From positions 1-59,156 of IMG/VR virus record IMGVR_UViG_3300042559_001610: a stretch of DNA of 59,156 nt; one strand, given 5' to 3'. Made by a program: the position numbers and the translations under genes. Below, in pieces: positions 1 through 8,631 of the stretch. The stretch's first letter is position 1, and every line of letters begins with the position of its first letter. The notes beneath the pieces are model-generated. The model was given only the letters and a program-made list of their open reading frames with translations, was not told where the DNA came from and did not search any database. Source of the DNA: a virus.

Positions 1-3000
1 CAGATGTTCCACTAGATCCTGAAGTTCCTGAAGATCCTGAAGATCCTGAGGTTCCAGAAGAACCGGAAGTTCCTGAAGATCCTGAAGATCCAGAAGAACC
101 TGATGTACCTGAAGAACCTGAAGTTCCACTAGCTCCTGATGATCCACTTGTTCCTGAAGATCCAGATGTTCCTGATGAACCACTAGATCCTGAGAAACCT
201 GAGCTTCCAGATGTTCCTGAGCTTCCAGATGAACCACTTGTTCCACTAGATCCTGATGAACCACTAGTTCCTGAAGAACCAGATGTTCCACTAGATCCTG
301 AAGTTCCTGAAGTTCCTGAAGTTCCTGAGGTTCCAGAAGAACCTGATGTACCTGAAGAACCTGAAGTTCCACTAGCTCCTGATGATCCACTTGTTCCTGA
401 AGATCCAGATGTTCCTGACGAACCACTAGATCCTGAGAAACCTGAGCTTCCAGATGTTCCTGAGCTTCCAGATGAACCACTTGTTCCACTAGATCCTGAT
501 GAACCACTTGTTCCACTAGATCCTGAAGATCCTGAAGTTCCTGAAGATCCTGAAGATCCTGAAGAACCAGATGTTCCACTAGATCCTGATGAACCACTAG
601 TTCCTGAAGAACCAGATGTTCCTGAGGTTCCTGAAGATCCAGAAGAACCTGATGTACCTGAAGAACCTGAAGTTCCACTAGCTCCTGATGATCCACTTGT
701 TCCTGAAGATCCAGATGTTCCTGAAGAACCACTAGTTCCTGAAGAACCAGATGTTCCACTAGATCCTGATGAACCACTAGTTCCTGAAGAACCAGATGTT
801 CCACTAGATCCTGAAGTTCCAGAAGAGCCAGATGTTCCAGAAGTTCCAGAAGAGCCAGATGTTCCTGACGAACCACTAGATCCTGAATTTCCACTAGATC
901 CTGAAGATCCAGATGTTCCAGATGAGCCTGATGTTCCTGATGAACCAGAGGATCCAGAAGTTCCTGATAATCCTGAGGTTCCTGATGTCCCGCTTGATCC
1001 TGATGTCCCCGCGATTGCACCAACTGAGGTTAAGATAAATGAGTAGTATGAATTACCTTCAGTGTAATAAACAACCGACATTGAACTAGATTCGTTACTA
1101 TTAAGATATAGTCTAATAATCATTCGGTTGGTAGGATCGATCGATGTTGTTGGTAATACAATATCCATATTGACCTCAACTGGAATTACTGAAGTAACCC
1201 AACCGATTAGAGAAACGTTTGAGGTTATTGTTGGACCAATAGGAGTTCCTGCTGAATCTGCTAATTGTATTTCAACATAAGCATCAATATCATCATTACT
1301 TGCCTGTTTTAAATAGTGTAAATGAAATCTTTGTACACCACTTGGAATTACACTAAATCCTAATTGAGATGTAATATAATCAGAAACCAATACGTTTTGT
1401 TGATTACTAGTTAAATTGGTTGTTACTGTTTGTTGAGCAGCTCCAGATGGTGTAGTAGAAGCTACTTTATAACCTGAAACATCTGAATTTTGACTTTCGT
1501 TAAGGTAGTATACTTGTCCGGCTGAAATACCATTCTGTCCAGTAGCTCCGGTAGCTCCAGTAGCCCCAGAAGTTCCAGATGATCCAGATGATCCTGATGA
1601 ACCAGATGTTCCAGAAGATCCTGATGAACCTGATGTTCCTGAAGAACCACTTGTTCCAGATGATCCGGAGGTTCCTGATGAACCACTAGATCCTGATGCT
1701 CCTGATGTTCCTGAAGAACCTGATGTTCCTGAAGAACCACTTGTTCCAGATGAACCAGAAGTTCCAGAAGTTCCAGAAGAGCCAGAAGAACCTGATGTTC
1801 CTGAAGAACCTGATGTTCCTGAAGAACCACTTGTTCCACTAGCTCCTGATGAACCACTAGATCCTGATGAACCAGAAGAACCTGATGTTCCTGAAGAACC
1901 ACTTGTTCCACTAGCTCCTGATGAACCACTAGATCCTGATGAACCAGAAGAACCTGATGAACCAGAAGATCCACTTGTTCCAGAAGATCCTGAAGTTCCA
2001 CTAGATCCTGATGCTCCTGAAGAACCACTAGATCCTGATGCTCCTGAAGAACCAGATGTTCCAGAAGATCCACTAGATCCTGAAGCCCCACTAGATCCTG
2101 ATGAACCACTAGTTCCAGATGTTCCTGAAGAACCACTTGATCCACTTGTTCCTGAAGAACCAGAGGTTCCTGAAGATCCTGAAGTTCCAGAAGATCCTGA
2201 AGATCCACTAGTTCCTGATGAACCTGATGTTCCAGATGTTCCAGATGAGCCTGAAGTTCCACTTGATCCGTCTGCTCCTTGAGCTCCCCCTAGATTCACA
2301 TCCCACGAAGGGAATGTTCCGGATCCAAAGATTGATGTAATGTCTCCAACCAGTGCACCTGTTCCGGAGTTATAACTGGTAACAGTTCCCTCCATTCTAT
2401 TAGTAGGTGAGTTTGCAATTACCAGTGATTGTCCTGTAGTATAAGATAACCCTGTTCCTACAGTTAAGCTTTGAGCTCCTGTTGCTATTGTTAAGCTTGT
2501 AACTGAGGTTGTTGCATATCTGTCTCCCGATAGACCAGAAGTTCCTGAAGAACCACTTGTTCCTGAAGAACCGGACGATCCAGAAGTTCCGGAAGAACCG
2601 GATGTTCCTGAAGTTCCAGATGAGCCTGATGTTCCAGAAGAACCAGATGTTCCGGACGATCCAGAAGTTCCGGAAGAACCAGAAGTTCCTGAAGAGCCAC
2701 TAGCTCCCGATGATCCTGAAGAACCAGAGGTTCCTGAAGAGCCACTAACTCCTGATGATCCTGAAGAACCAGAGGTTCCTGAAGAGCCACTAACTCCTGA
2801 TGATCCTGAAGAACCAGAGGTTCCTGAAGAACCAGAGGTTCCTGAAGAGCCACTAGCTCCTGATGATCCTGATGATCCTGAAGAACCAGAGGTTCCTGAA
2901 GAGCCACTAGCTCCCGATGATCCTGATGATCCTGAAGTTCCACTTGTTCCTGAAGTTCCAGATGAACCTGATGAACCAGCATCTCCTGATGTTCCTGAAG

Positions 3001-3889
3001 AACCAGAAGTTCCTGAAGAACCTGACGAACCAGCAGTTCCTCCTGTGATAGTTACAGTAACAAAGTCCCCGTCTGCAGATACAGATTGAACTCCTGCTCC
3101 CGTAAATAAAATTCCGGTTGCTCCGGGGGAAGCTAATCCGGTAGGACCATATATTCCAACAGGAGATCCTGTTCCCCCACCTCCACCAGTAATATTGTCG
3201 GTGATGTAGAGAGTATCTAAGTTGTAGATTGCTTCTTGTGCTCCGTCCTGAAATTCATATCCTAGATCTGCTGAGATCTGCCAAGAAAATAATTTATTAG
3301 GTGTCGGCTCAGAAATTGGATTTTGAACGTCTCCTCCTAGTGGGGTAGTTCCTGAAGCCAATTCTGTCCCAGGCTCATCCCAGGTTAAAAAAAAGTCTAT
3401 GGTCTGTAAAGAAGGATCTGAATTTACAACTTCTGTAATTCTATATTTATGAAATCCTCCAGGGATAGGAAGACCAGTATTATTGTTTACTGAAGAAGTT
3501 AAAATAATAAATCCGGAGGTAATATCCGAAACAGTACTTTGACCGGTAATATCTAAATATTCTGCTCCAGTAACTATGTAATTTCCAGGGGTCTCGAGAA
3601 TTTGAAATGTTGCTGTCCCGGTAGCTCCTGAAATCTCAGAAACTGTAATTTCCCCAAGAAGGGAATCTAGAGATTGAATGTATGCAGTTCCTCCAAATCC
3701 GGTTGAACCTGATATTAGCTGAACTATTTGACCTTCCCTTATGTAGTTAAATTCTCCACTCCCGGTAGGAACCCCTGTTATAACATTACTTCCTATTGAT
3801 AAATCCCCATAGGTAGAAGGAGCCCCCGAGATAGGAACGACAGTTCCATACTCGTAGATTGTTATTCCTCCTGTTATAATGTTTGACAT
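1..3889 (-). CDS. collagen-like tail fibre protein, 3' end outside window
   Basis: A single leftward frame stays open from ATG at 3889 to the window edge (about 1,296 codons, no stop in the stretches I translated). The first ~270 residues are non-repetitive, then long Gly-x-y tracts follow, mostly GTS and GSS triplets (collagen-like, probably a trimeric shaft). Two globular interruptions break the shaft: one encoded at about 2280-2540 containing GDRYATTSVTSL and a YNSGTGAL segment, a repeat type common in marine phage fibres, and one at about 1015-1560. It is the first of several fibre genes and probably contributes to host adsorption. The antisense and shifted Leu/Gln-rich frames here are shadows of the repeats. 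The role is inferred from composition. Confidence 0.85.
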   Translation of the reverse strand, partial: MSNIITGGITIYEYGTVVPISGAPSTYGDLSIGSNVITGVPTGSGEFNYIREGQIVQLISGSTGFGGTAYIQSLDSLLGEITVSEISGATGTATFQILETPGNYIVTGAEYLDITGQSTVSDITSGFIILTSSVNNNTGLPIPGGFHKYRITEVVNSDPSLQTIDFFLTWDEPGTELASGTTPLGGDVQNPISEPTPNKLFSWQISADLGYEFQDGAQEAIYNLDTLYITDNITGGGGGTGSPVGIYGPTGLASPGATGILFTGAGVQSVSADGDFVTVTITGGTAGSSGSSGTSGSSGTSGDAGSSGSSGTSGTSGTSGSSGSSGASGSSGTSGSSGSSGSSGASGSSGTSGSSGTSGSSGSSGVSGSSGTSGSSGSSGVSGSSGTSGSSGSSGASGSSGTSGSSGTSGSSGTSGSSGTSGSSGTSGTSGSSGTSGSSGSSGTSGSSGTSGLSGDRYATTSVTSLTIATGAQSLTVGTGLSYTTGQSLVIANSPTNRMEGTVTSYNSGTGALVGDITSIFGSGTFPSWDVNLGGAQGADGSSGTSGSSGTSGTSGSSGTSGSSGSSGTSGSSGTSGSSGTSGSSGSSGTSGTSGSSGSSGASGSSGSSGTSGSSGASGSSGSSGASGSSGTSGSSGTSGSSGSSGSSGSSGSSGSSGASGTSGSSGTSGSSGSSGSSGSSGASGTSGSSGTSGSSGTSGSSGSSGTSGTSGSSGTSGSSGTSGSSGTSGASGSSGSSGTSGSSGTSGSSGTSGSSGSSGTSGSSGSSGSSGTSGATGATGATGQNGISAGQVYYLNESQNSDVSGYKVASTTPSGAAQQTVTTNLTSNQQNVLVSDYITSQLGFSVIPSGVQRFHLHYLKQASNDDIDAYVEIQLADSAGTPIGPTITSNVSLIGWVTSVIPVEVNMDIVLPTTSIDPTNRMIIRLYLNSNESSSMSVVYYTEGNSYYSFILTSVGAIAGTSGSSGTSGTSGLSGTSGSSGSSGTSGSSGTSGSSGSSGNSGSSGSSGTSGSSGTSGTSGSSGTSGSSGTSGSSGTSGSSGSSGTSGSSGTSGSSGTSGSSGTSGSSGASGTSGSSGTSGSSGSSGTSGTSGSSGTSGSSGSSGTSGSSGSSGSSGTSGSSGSSGTSGSSGSSGTSGSSGSSGTSGSSGFSGSSGSSGTSGSSGTSGSSGASGTSGSSGTSGSSGTSGTSGTSGTSGSSGTSGSSGTSGSSGSSGTSGSSGSSGTSGSSGFSGSSGSSGTSGSSGTSGSSGASGTSGSSGTSGSSGSSGSSGTSGSSGTSGSSGSSGTSGSSGTS

Positions 3890-3961
3890 CTGTGAATTTT
3901 TCTCTTTTTTTAATTAAGTTCTTAGAGTATTTATCCTCCAAGTAAATTTGATCTTCTAGGA

Positions 3962-4903
3962 TTAGAAGTCGAATCTGATAAGGGTATTTAGAGAAGAACT
4001 TAAGTTCTGAACACTAAATACATTCGGACTTCCTGTCAAAGTCATAGAAGCAGCAACAATTGCTCCGGAAGAAACTAGTTGTGCTCTAATTATTGGAAAA
4101 TAACTATTTAAAATAGTAGTATTTAAACCTGCTCCATTTGTAGAACTTTGAGGAAGAGTTAAAGCATAAGAAGGACCTGATCTAGCCCCGGTAGAAACCA
4201 GCATTGAAAGTAGCTGGCAGTCTGCCCCAGACGGAGCACCCACTGTGCATCCGGTTGAAGATACAGAAGAGGTTTTAAATGCTTTGCTATATGCCCCATC
4301 AGATCCGCTGAAAGCTCCGGAATTTGCAACAGTAACTGTGAAATTCGAAGCAGTTACTGCAGTTACGATAGCATAAACATTATCCACGTTACAATTTCTA
4401 ACGATTACATAATCACCTACAATTAATCCACCTGGATCAGTTGTAATTGTGAGACTTGTTCCTGATCTTGTCCATGCTAGACTGTAGTAAACTGTAGAAC
4501 TAGAAACCGCCCATATTTGAGAATCTGTTAAGTTGTCATACATTTGATATCTAGAAACCGAGTTGTAGGATTGTCCAGAACCAACTACTCCAGTTGCTCC
4601 TCTTTCTCCTGCTGCTCCAGTTGCACCGGCAGATCCGGTTGCTCCAGCTGGTCCAGCAGATCCAGTTGCACCAGGTGATCCAGCTGGTCCAGCTGGCCCA
4701 GTTCCAGCAGGTCCTACAGGTCCAGTTGGTCCTGCATTTCCACCAGGAGCAAAATATGGTAAATCGTTCCAAGGATCGATACCATTTCCAAATTTAGCCT
4801 GATTGGTGTCTGTTTCGTATCCCATTTCCGCCAGCAACAAAACCGGATTGTTTATTTCCCAGTTTGCTGAGGTGTCTCTTCTCATTTGAATTCTAAAAGC
4901 CAT
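3962..4903 (-). CDS. tail fibre protein with Mtd-like N-terminus and collagen-like segment
   Basis: The 313-residue product starts MAFRIQMRRDTSANW and continues with ND.PYF, the N-terminal attachment domain seen in many phage tail-fibre and major-tropism-determinant proteins. Residues ~55-110 form a collagen-like run of GPTGPVGPAG type triplets, and the C-terminal ~200 residues are a Ser/Thr-rich globular domain that probably carries receptor binding. It lies between the giant collagen-like fibre and a truncated paralogue of its own N-terminus. I infer a virion-surface fibre; the receptor is unknown. Confidence 0.8.
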   Translation of the reverse strand: MAFRIQMRRDTSANWEINNPVLLLAEMGYETDTNQAKFGNGIDPWNDLPYFAPGGNAGPTGPVGPAGTGPAGPAGSPGATGSAGPAGATGSAGATGAAGERGATGVVGSGQSYNSVSRYQMYDNLTDSQIWAVSSSTVYYSLAWTRSGTSLTITTDPGGLIVGDYVIVRNCNVDNVYAIVTAVTASNFTVTVANSGAFSGSDGAYSKAFKTSSVSSTGCTVGAPSGADCQLLSMLVSTGARSGPSYALTLPQSSTNGAGLNTTILNSYFPIIRAQLVSSGAIVAASMTLTGSPNVFSVQNLSSSLNTLIRFDF

Positions 4904-4923
4904 TTACTTGTTGTATTTTTTGA

Positions 4924-5109
4924 TTATGCCGGACCTGTAGCTCCGCCAAGGCAGATAAAGTAGGGAAGAGAATTCCAAGCTGTAACTCCATCCCCGATTT
5001 TTAAACAATTGCTTGTTAAATCTAGAGCAAGTTCTGCTTCTAAAAGAACAGGATTTGTTGCTGCCCAGTTAACAGCTGTGTCTCTTCTAATTTGTATTCT
5101 AAAGGCCAT
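4924..5109 (-). CDS. truncated fibre N-terminal domain paralogue
   Basis: This 61-residue product (MAFRIQIRRDTAVNW...) is a close paralogue of the first ~60 residues of the neighbouring fibre protein and stops at GATGPA, just where a collagen-like tract would begin. The downstream fibre starts 20 bases after its stop. It is either a stand-alone attachment module or the remnant of a fibre whose shaft and head were lost or replaced. No frame in the gap restores a shaft. Confidence 0.65.
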   Translation of the reverse strand: MAFRIQIRRDTAVNWAATNPVLLEAELALDLTSNCLKIGDGVTAWNSLPYFICLGGATGPA

Positions 5110-5130
5110 CCGATATCTTATTATTTTCTT

Positions 5131-5140
5131 TGTATATATC
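5131..5140 (-). promoter_or_regulatory. GATATATA promoter-like motif
   Basis: On the minus strand the sequence GATATATACA lies about 22 bases before the ATG of the short fibre paralogue. The same GATATATA(G/A) string recurs before many leftward genes here and resembles a T4-like late promoter in its TATA-rich form and short spacing. No transcription data support it. Confidence 0.4.
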
Positions 5141-5191
5141 CACCAAAGTAAATAATAAGTAAAGGGTTATATCGAATAATATGAATTAAAA

Positions 5192-6091
5192 TTATTTCTG
5201 ATACACAGAAAATGATCTAATAATCATTGTGCTTTCGTCCGGGTTCTCAGGATAATCTTGATGCAGACCGTGGTTAAAAATAACAAACATCTGATCCTTC
5301 TCCCCGTTAAAATACTGAAGAATTTTTGGATTTGTGCACTCCAGGATTAAACCTCCGTCGTAGTAGATTCTGATAAAATCTTTTTCCCAATGACAAACAT
5401 ACTGAACAAATCTCTCTGTGCACTTTGCAACAGGAACGTCGTATGATCTGTAGTTGTCTTGGTTTGCATAGTAGATGTTCGGCTGAATTTTTCTGCCTGG
5501 TTTCTTTCTCCACTTTTCAAACAGAGTGTAGCCTTCGTATTTCGGTCCAATGTAGGAATACCCTTCTAAAATGTCAATTTCAGGTGGCCAAGAATTTTGA
5601 CCTGCCATCCAAAATGCAGGCCAGTAGCTTTGACCTTCTGGAAGTTTAATCCAAGCTTCGAACCAGCCATACTGCCAGGATTTTTTAGTGGAGACAAACC
5701 CAACCCCAACTGGAATTGTAAACTCGTCTGGCATTGCTGGGGTTCTTCTCCATTCAGGAAGATCTGATTTCTTCCAAGTCTTGGGAGATTTTTTAAGATC
5801 TAGAAGTAGACCTTCAGGTGAACAACGGCTTAGGGTTCCGTCGGTGTCGTAGTATTGATGAAGATGGGAAGGGTGGAAATCCCCCCATGGCATTCCATAT
5901 CTCCAATCTTCTACATATAATTTCTTTTGGAATTTTTCGGATAGCACAGGAGAATACCCTGCAGGAACAGAGACTTTTCTTTCTTCCCCGTTATAATTCT
6001 TAGCCCTCTTCTCAGCAGACCAAAGGGTTTTAAGATTTTTAATTACCTCCTTGAAGGGATGTTTTTTGAAGTGAATCCATCTGATATCCAT
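5192..6091 (-). CDS. glycoside hydrolase family 16 (endo-beta-glucanase type)
   Basis: The 299-residue product contains the GH16 active-site signature EIDILE at residues 171-176, with E171 as expected nucleophile, D173 and acid/base E176, plus aromatic sugar-binding stretches such as YWPAFWMAGQ just before it. GH16 enzymes cut beta-1,3 or beta-1,4 galactans and glucans (laminarin, agar, carrageenan). Its place beside tail-fibre genes suggests a virion depolymerase or a released enzyme that clears capsule or slime. There is no obvious signal peptide. The exact substrate cannot be read from sequence. Confidence 0.85.
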   Translation of the reverse strand: MDIRWIHFKKHPFKEVIKNLKTLWSAEKRAKNYNGEERKVSVPAGYSPVLSEKFQKKLYVEDWRYGMPWGDFHPSHLHQYYDTDGTLSRCSPEGLLLDLKKSPKTWKKSDLPEWRRTPAMPDEFTIPVGVGFVSTKKSWQYGWFEAWIKLPEGQSYWPAFWMAGQNSWPPEIDILEGYSYIGPKYEGYTLFEKWRKKPGRKIQPNIYYANQDNYRSYDVPVAKCTERFVQYVCHWEKDFIRIYYDGGLILECTNPKILQYFNGEKDQMFVIFNHGLHQDYPENPDESTMIIRSFSVYQK

Positions 6092-6128
6092 AATACAGTT
6101 TTATTTACTGTATTTATCAATTGATTTT

Positions 6129-6377
6129 TTAATCGTTAGATTTCCTGCTTATCTTTACTATTATCCCAGCAGGTCCGGATGAAATTTCATAGGTGTTGTA
6201 TCTGTTATCATTAATCCAACCAAGGTCTCTAAATTTAAAAATAATAACATCTTGATTCTCATACCAACCGTGAATTGCATTGGTTGCATAGTCAATGTGA
6301 AGACTACTCACATATTGCATTTTATAGGCAGCTCTGAATTCTTCTACTAATTCTTCCGGTGAAATAACAATTAACAT
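6129..6377 (-). CDS. hypothetical protein (82 aa)
   Basis: I do not recognise this small protein. It is mixed acidic and hydrophobic with no membrane segment or motif I can name. It follows a non-coding gap and is read in the same direction as its neighbours. Coding is supported by a clean frame and AT-rich third positions like nearby genes. Confidence 0.5.
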   Translation of the reverse strand: MLIVISPEELVEEFRAAYKMQYVSSLHIDYATNAIHGWYENQDVIIFKFRDLGWINDNRYNTYEISSGPAGIIVKISRKSND

Positions 6378-6391
6378 TTATCGATTTAGGA

Positions 6392-6529
6392 TCATTTTTT
6401 TCTGGATGGAATTTTATTTATCAATGCTATTAAAACGTCTCCTAGTATTACTAGACTTACCATGAACAATGCTCCTAAGAACATGGTTAAAAAGGGATGA
6501 CTTCCCATTACTTCAAATGCTTCTTTCAT
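6392..6529 (-). CDS. small membrane protein (45 aa)
   Basis: A short frame starts MKEAFEVMGSH and contains one long hydrophobic stretch at about residues 12-37, followed by a basic tail PSRKK. That is a single-pass topology. It sits between two leftward genes in an otherwise empty 197-base gap. Its role is unknown; small phage membrane proteins often affect lysis or superinfection, but nothing here decides. Confidence 0.5.
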   Translation of the reverse strand: MKEAFEVMGSHPFLTMFLGALFMVSLVILGDVLIALINKIPSRKK

Positions 6530-6574
6530 TTATGTTCTATTTATTCTTATTGAAAAGTTTCCGATTATTAATTT

Positions 6575-7099
6575 TTAAGTGTGCATCTTTTTACCTATCA
6601 AACCACATAGAAATTCAGTAACCAATTCAGCTTCAGGGTTTCTCCAACCGTGACTTAGATAAACATCTGCTTTTTTGTGATAGTGATAGTAGTTTAGATC
6701 CAGATGTTTTTGAGCAGCTTTAGCTGTTAAAAATGAATTTGTAAAGAAAGGTTCTAGAGAATATGAACACTCCTTTAAATCAGGACAATTCTCTTCGATC
6801 CAATCAGGAAGTCCAAAATCTTTGTCATCATTCCAAAGATTGGTTAGCTCAGTTTCGTCGTGCTCAATTCCCTTAGACTCCAAATAGCTTTTAAGATCTT
6901 CTAGAGATTCAATTTCCTCTTCATAGTCTCCTATCCAAATTCGGGTATCCCCATTTAGAGACCAATCATAAACCATTCTCCAATCTCTGATTTGAAATAT
7001 GTGAGGCATTCTGGTTGCTCTCGGATCCTGAGTTGTCATCTCTTTTGCAAGCTGAATAAGCTTTTCATACATTTCCTCTGATACTGTTATTGTCTTCAT
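6575..7099 (-). CDS. hypothetical protein (174 aa)
   Basis: This acidic, Trp/Tyr-rich soluble protein has no motif I recognise. It ends one base before the kinase gene begins upstream (7101), so the two are probably co-transcribed and translationally coupled. The N-terminus MKTITVSEEMYEKLIQLAKEM resembles small helical DNA-binding or adaptor starts, but this is weak. Confidence 0.6.
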   Translation of the reverse strand: MKTITVSEEMYEKLIQLAKEMTTQDPRATRMPHIFQIRDWRMVYDWSLNGDTRIWIGDYEEEIESLEDLKSYLESKGIEHDETELTNLWNDDKDFGLPDWIEENCPDLKECSYSLEPFFTNSFLTAKAAQKHLDLNYYHYHKKADVYLSHGWRNPEAELVTEFLCGLIGKKMHT

Positions 7100-7100
7100 T

Positions 7101-7562
7101 TTATAAATCTTTTTTCATCGGTCTTCCCGAAGAATCAAAAGAACCCACCAGGTTCTCATATTGCTTGAACATTCTTTCCAGAACTTCTTTGCCAACTTTT
7201 TTCTCTCTAGATTCGTCTCTTTCTAAAGCTTCATTTAAAGAGATGTCAAAGATCTGAAACTCTACAGAAGCATAAGGTTGAACCAATTTAGCGAAGTGTT
7301 CAATGTACTTCTTTTTCAAGTTTGTGTTGTCAATAACGACATTTATCCCTTTTGCCAAAGCGTCTAAGATCACGGAGTCTTGGATTGTGTTAATTAGACT
7401 TTCGATCTTGGGTTCACAGATCGGTTGATCTTTCAACATGAATCTAAAATCATCTCTGCTAACTCTAACCCAGTCAGGATTTGTTCTAACAAAGTCTAAC
7501 GACCAGGTGGATTTGCCCGAAGCCGGCACACCTATCAAGATGAGAACTTTCAAATTTTCCAT
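7101..7562 (-). CDS. P-loop polynucleotide/nucleoside kinase
   Basis: Walker A is GVPASGKST at residues 11-19, followed by VSRDDFR around residue 35-40 and VVIDNTN further on, the layout of the T4 Pnk N-terminal 5'-kinase and AAA_33 kinases. At 153 residues it has only the kinase domain, with no phosphatase domain. In T4 such a kinase works with an RNA ligase to repair cut tRNAs; this window also has an RNA ligase (56103-57203) and a separate HAD phosphatase (31835-32359). A promoter-like motif lies just upstream. Substrate is inferred. Confidence 0.75.
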   Translation of the reverse strand: MENLKVLILIGVPASGKSTWSLDFVRTNPDWVRVSRDDFRFMLKDQPICEPKIESLINTIQDSVILDALAKGINVVIDNTNLKKKYIEHFAKLVQPYASVEFQIFDISLNEALERDESREKKVGKEVLERMFKQYENLVGSFDSSGRPMKKDL

Positions 7563-7568
7563 TTTATA

Positions 7569-7578
7569 AATATACGGT
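7569..7578 (-). promoter_or_regulatory. ACCGTATATT promoter-like motif
   Basis: ACCGTATATT on the minus strand ends only seven bases before the ATG of the kinase gene. It is one of about 17 near-identical copies, most placed 7-30 bases upstream of leftward genes or RNA genes. Confidence 0.5.
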
Positions 7579-7593
7579 TCTCTTATTAATAAC

Positions 7594-7869
7594 TTAATTT
7601 TTAAATATTGCTGTGAAATGAACGACCGAATACTTGGACCCTTCTATCCTAACAATTTTAGAGCCGACCATCATCTCTCCGTTGCTCTGAACCGTTGCAA
7701 TATCTTCTACAACTCTAGAGAGATGCCTTAATTTGTCTAATGGAAAAGAAGGATCTTCGAAAACCGAATGATCTGAAACTATGCATTCTCCAACATCAAA
7801 TAGCTGGTCAACTACAAAATTTGCAATTCTAGTTGTTCTTCCTGATCTTCTGGGGTTTATTTCGTACAT
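7594..7869 (-). CDS. small protein with GRTTR nucleotide-binding-like start
   Basis: The 91-residue product starts with RRSGRTTRIANFVVDQL, which looks like a short P-loop-type strand and helix as seen in small phage NTPase-like proteins, but it lacks the rest of an ATPase. It has its own upstream motif (GTCGTATATT). Function unknown. Confidence 0.55.
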   Translation of the reverse strand: MYEINPRRSGRTTRIANFVVDQLFDVGECIVSDHSVFEDPSFPLDKLRHLSRVVEDIATVQSNGEMMVGSKIVRIEGSKYSVVHFTAIFKN

Positions 7870-7881
7870 ATTCTTTAATAA

Positions 7882-7891
7882 AATATACGAC
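7882..7891 (-). promoter_or_regulatory. GTCGTATATT promoter-like motif variant
   Basis: This variant of the ACCGTATATT motif lies 13 bases before the ATG at 7869, similar to the copy upstream of the tmRNA at 50576. Confidence 0.4.
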
Positions 7892-7923
7892 TACAAAGGG
7901 ATTATTTCTATTTTTCTTTAGAC

Positions 7924-8178
7924 TTATTTTCCTTTAAAGCCCACTTCGTAAATATTAATCTTGTCAATTGAATTATTGTCCAGGAAATCCAAATACTCAA
8001 AGTGACCCTGGTAGCTGTCTGGAAATTTAGGGTCGTAAGGATACCATCCTAATCTTTTACCGTCACTGCCATAGTACTCATCGATCATACTTAGGAGGGA
8101 TTCCCAATTGTCAGAAGAAGCTATTGGACAGTGATTTTGCTCGTGATAAGCTACGTAAACCCAGTTCATATTATTCAT
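7924..8178 (-). CDS. hypothetical protein (84 aa)
   Basis: A small soluble, aromatic-rich protein starting MNNMNWVYVAYHEQNH. Its start overlaps the stop of the preceding gene by four bases (ATGA), so it is translationally coupled. No family recognised. Confidence 0.55.
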   Translation of the reverse strand: MNNMNWVYVAYHEQNHCPIASSDNWESLLSMIDEYYGSDGKRLGWYPYDPKFPDSYQGHFEYLDFLDNNSIDKINIYEVGFKGK

Positions 8179-8384
8179 TCTTGTGTAAATTTTTGTTCTA
8201 CTTCGATTATTTGCGGTGCCATGTATAAGTGCATCAGGATCCCTGCTTTATCCGAGTCCAAACCTATCAACCAATCTTTACCCAGACCCTTGATGTCCTC
8301 CTTATTGATTAAGAAATCGTGAATGTACTGGCTTTGTCTAATCAGTTCTTGTTTTTGTTCTTCTGTTTCTACTATTATTTTCAT
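8175..8384 (-). CDS. hypothetical protein (69 aa)
   Basis: A small charged protein, mostly helical by appearance, in the same coupled run. Its stop shares four bases with the next start. No motif recognised. Confidence 0.55.
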   Translation of the reverse strand: MKIIVETEEQKQELIRQSQYIHDFLINKEDIKGLGKDWLIGLDSDKAGILMHLYMAPQIIEVEQKFTQE

Positions 8385-8387
8385 GGT

Positions 8388-8627
8388 TTAATTAGATAAA
8401 GGTGGTGAGATTGATATTCTATATTTCAAAGATCTATCGTTAACATCTATAATACCAAAAGTAACTGATTTATCCTCGGGATTAATTAGAGTTCCTATTA
8501 TATCGTAACCGTCCATTTTACCAAGCACTTGTTCAACTTCATTGACTAAATCCATAGGAATTTTAGTTTCAACCTCAGATTTTTCAAATGTCTCCGGGTG
8601 GTAATAATCTCCTTTGTATGTTTTCAT
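8388..8627 (-). CDS. hypothetical protein (79 aa)
   Basis: A small soluble protein ending RISISPPLSN, directly downstream of thymidylate synthase. The ThyA protein also ends in a similar PLSN, so the gene junction rather than the protein may be conserved. Function unknown. Confidence 0.55.
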   Translation of the reverse strand: MKTYKGDYYHPETFEKSEVETKIPMDLVNEVEQVLGKMDGYDIIGTLINPEDKSVTFGIIDVNDRSLKYRISISPPLSN

Positions 8628-8631
8628 ATTT

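Noticed and set aside
1462-2982. Long Leu/Gln-rich frames on the minus strand and a Phe/Leu-rich plus frame
   Set aside because: They are alternative frames of the collagen-like repeat DNA; the Gly-x-y frame is continuous from 3889 to the window edge and explains the sequence.
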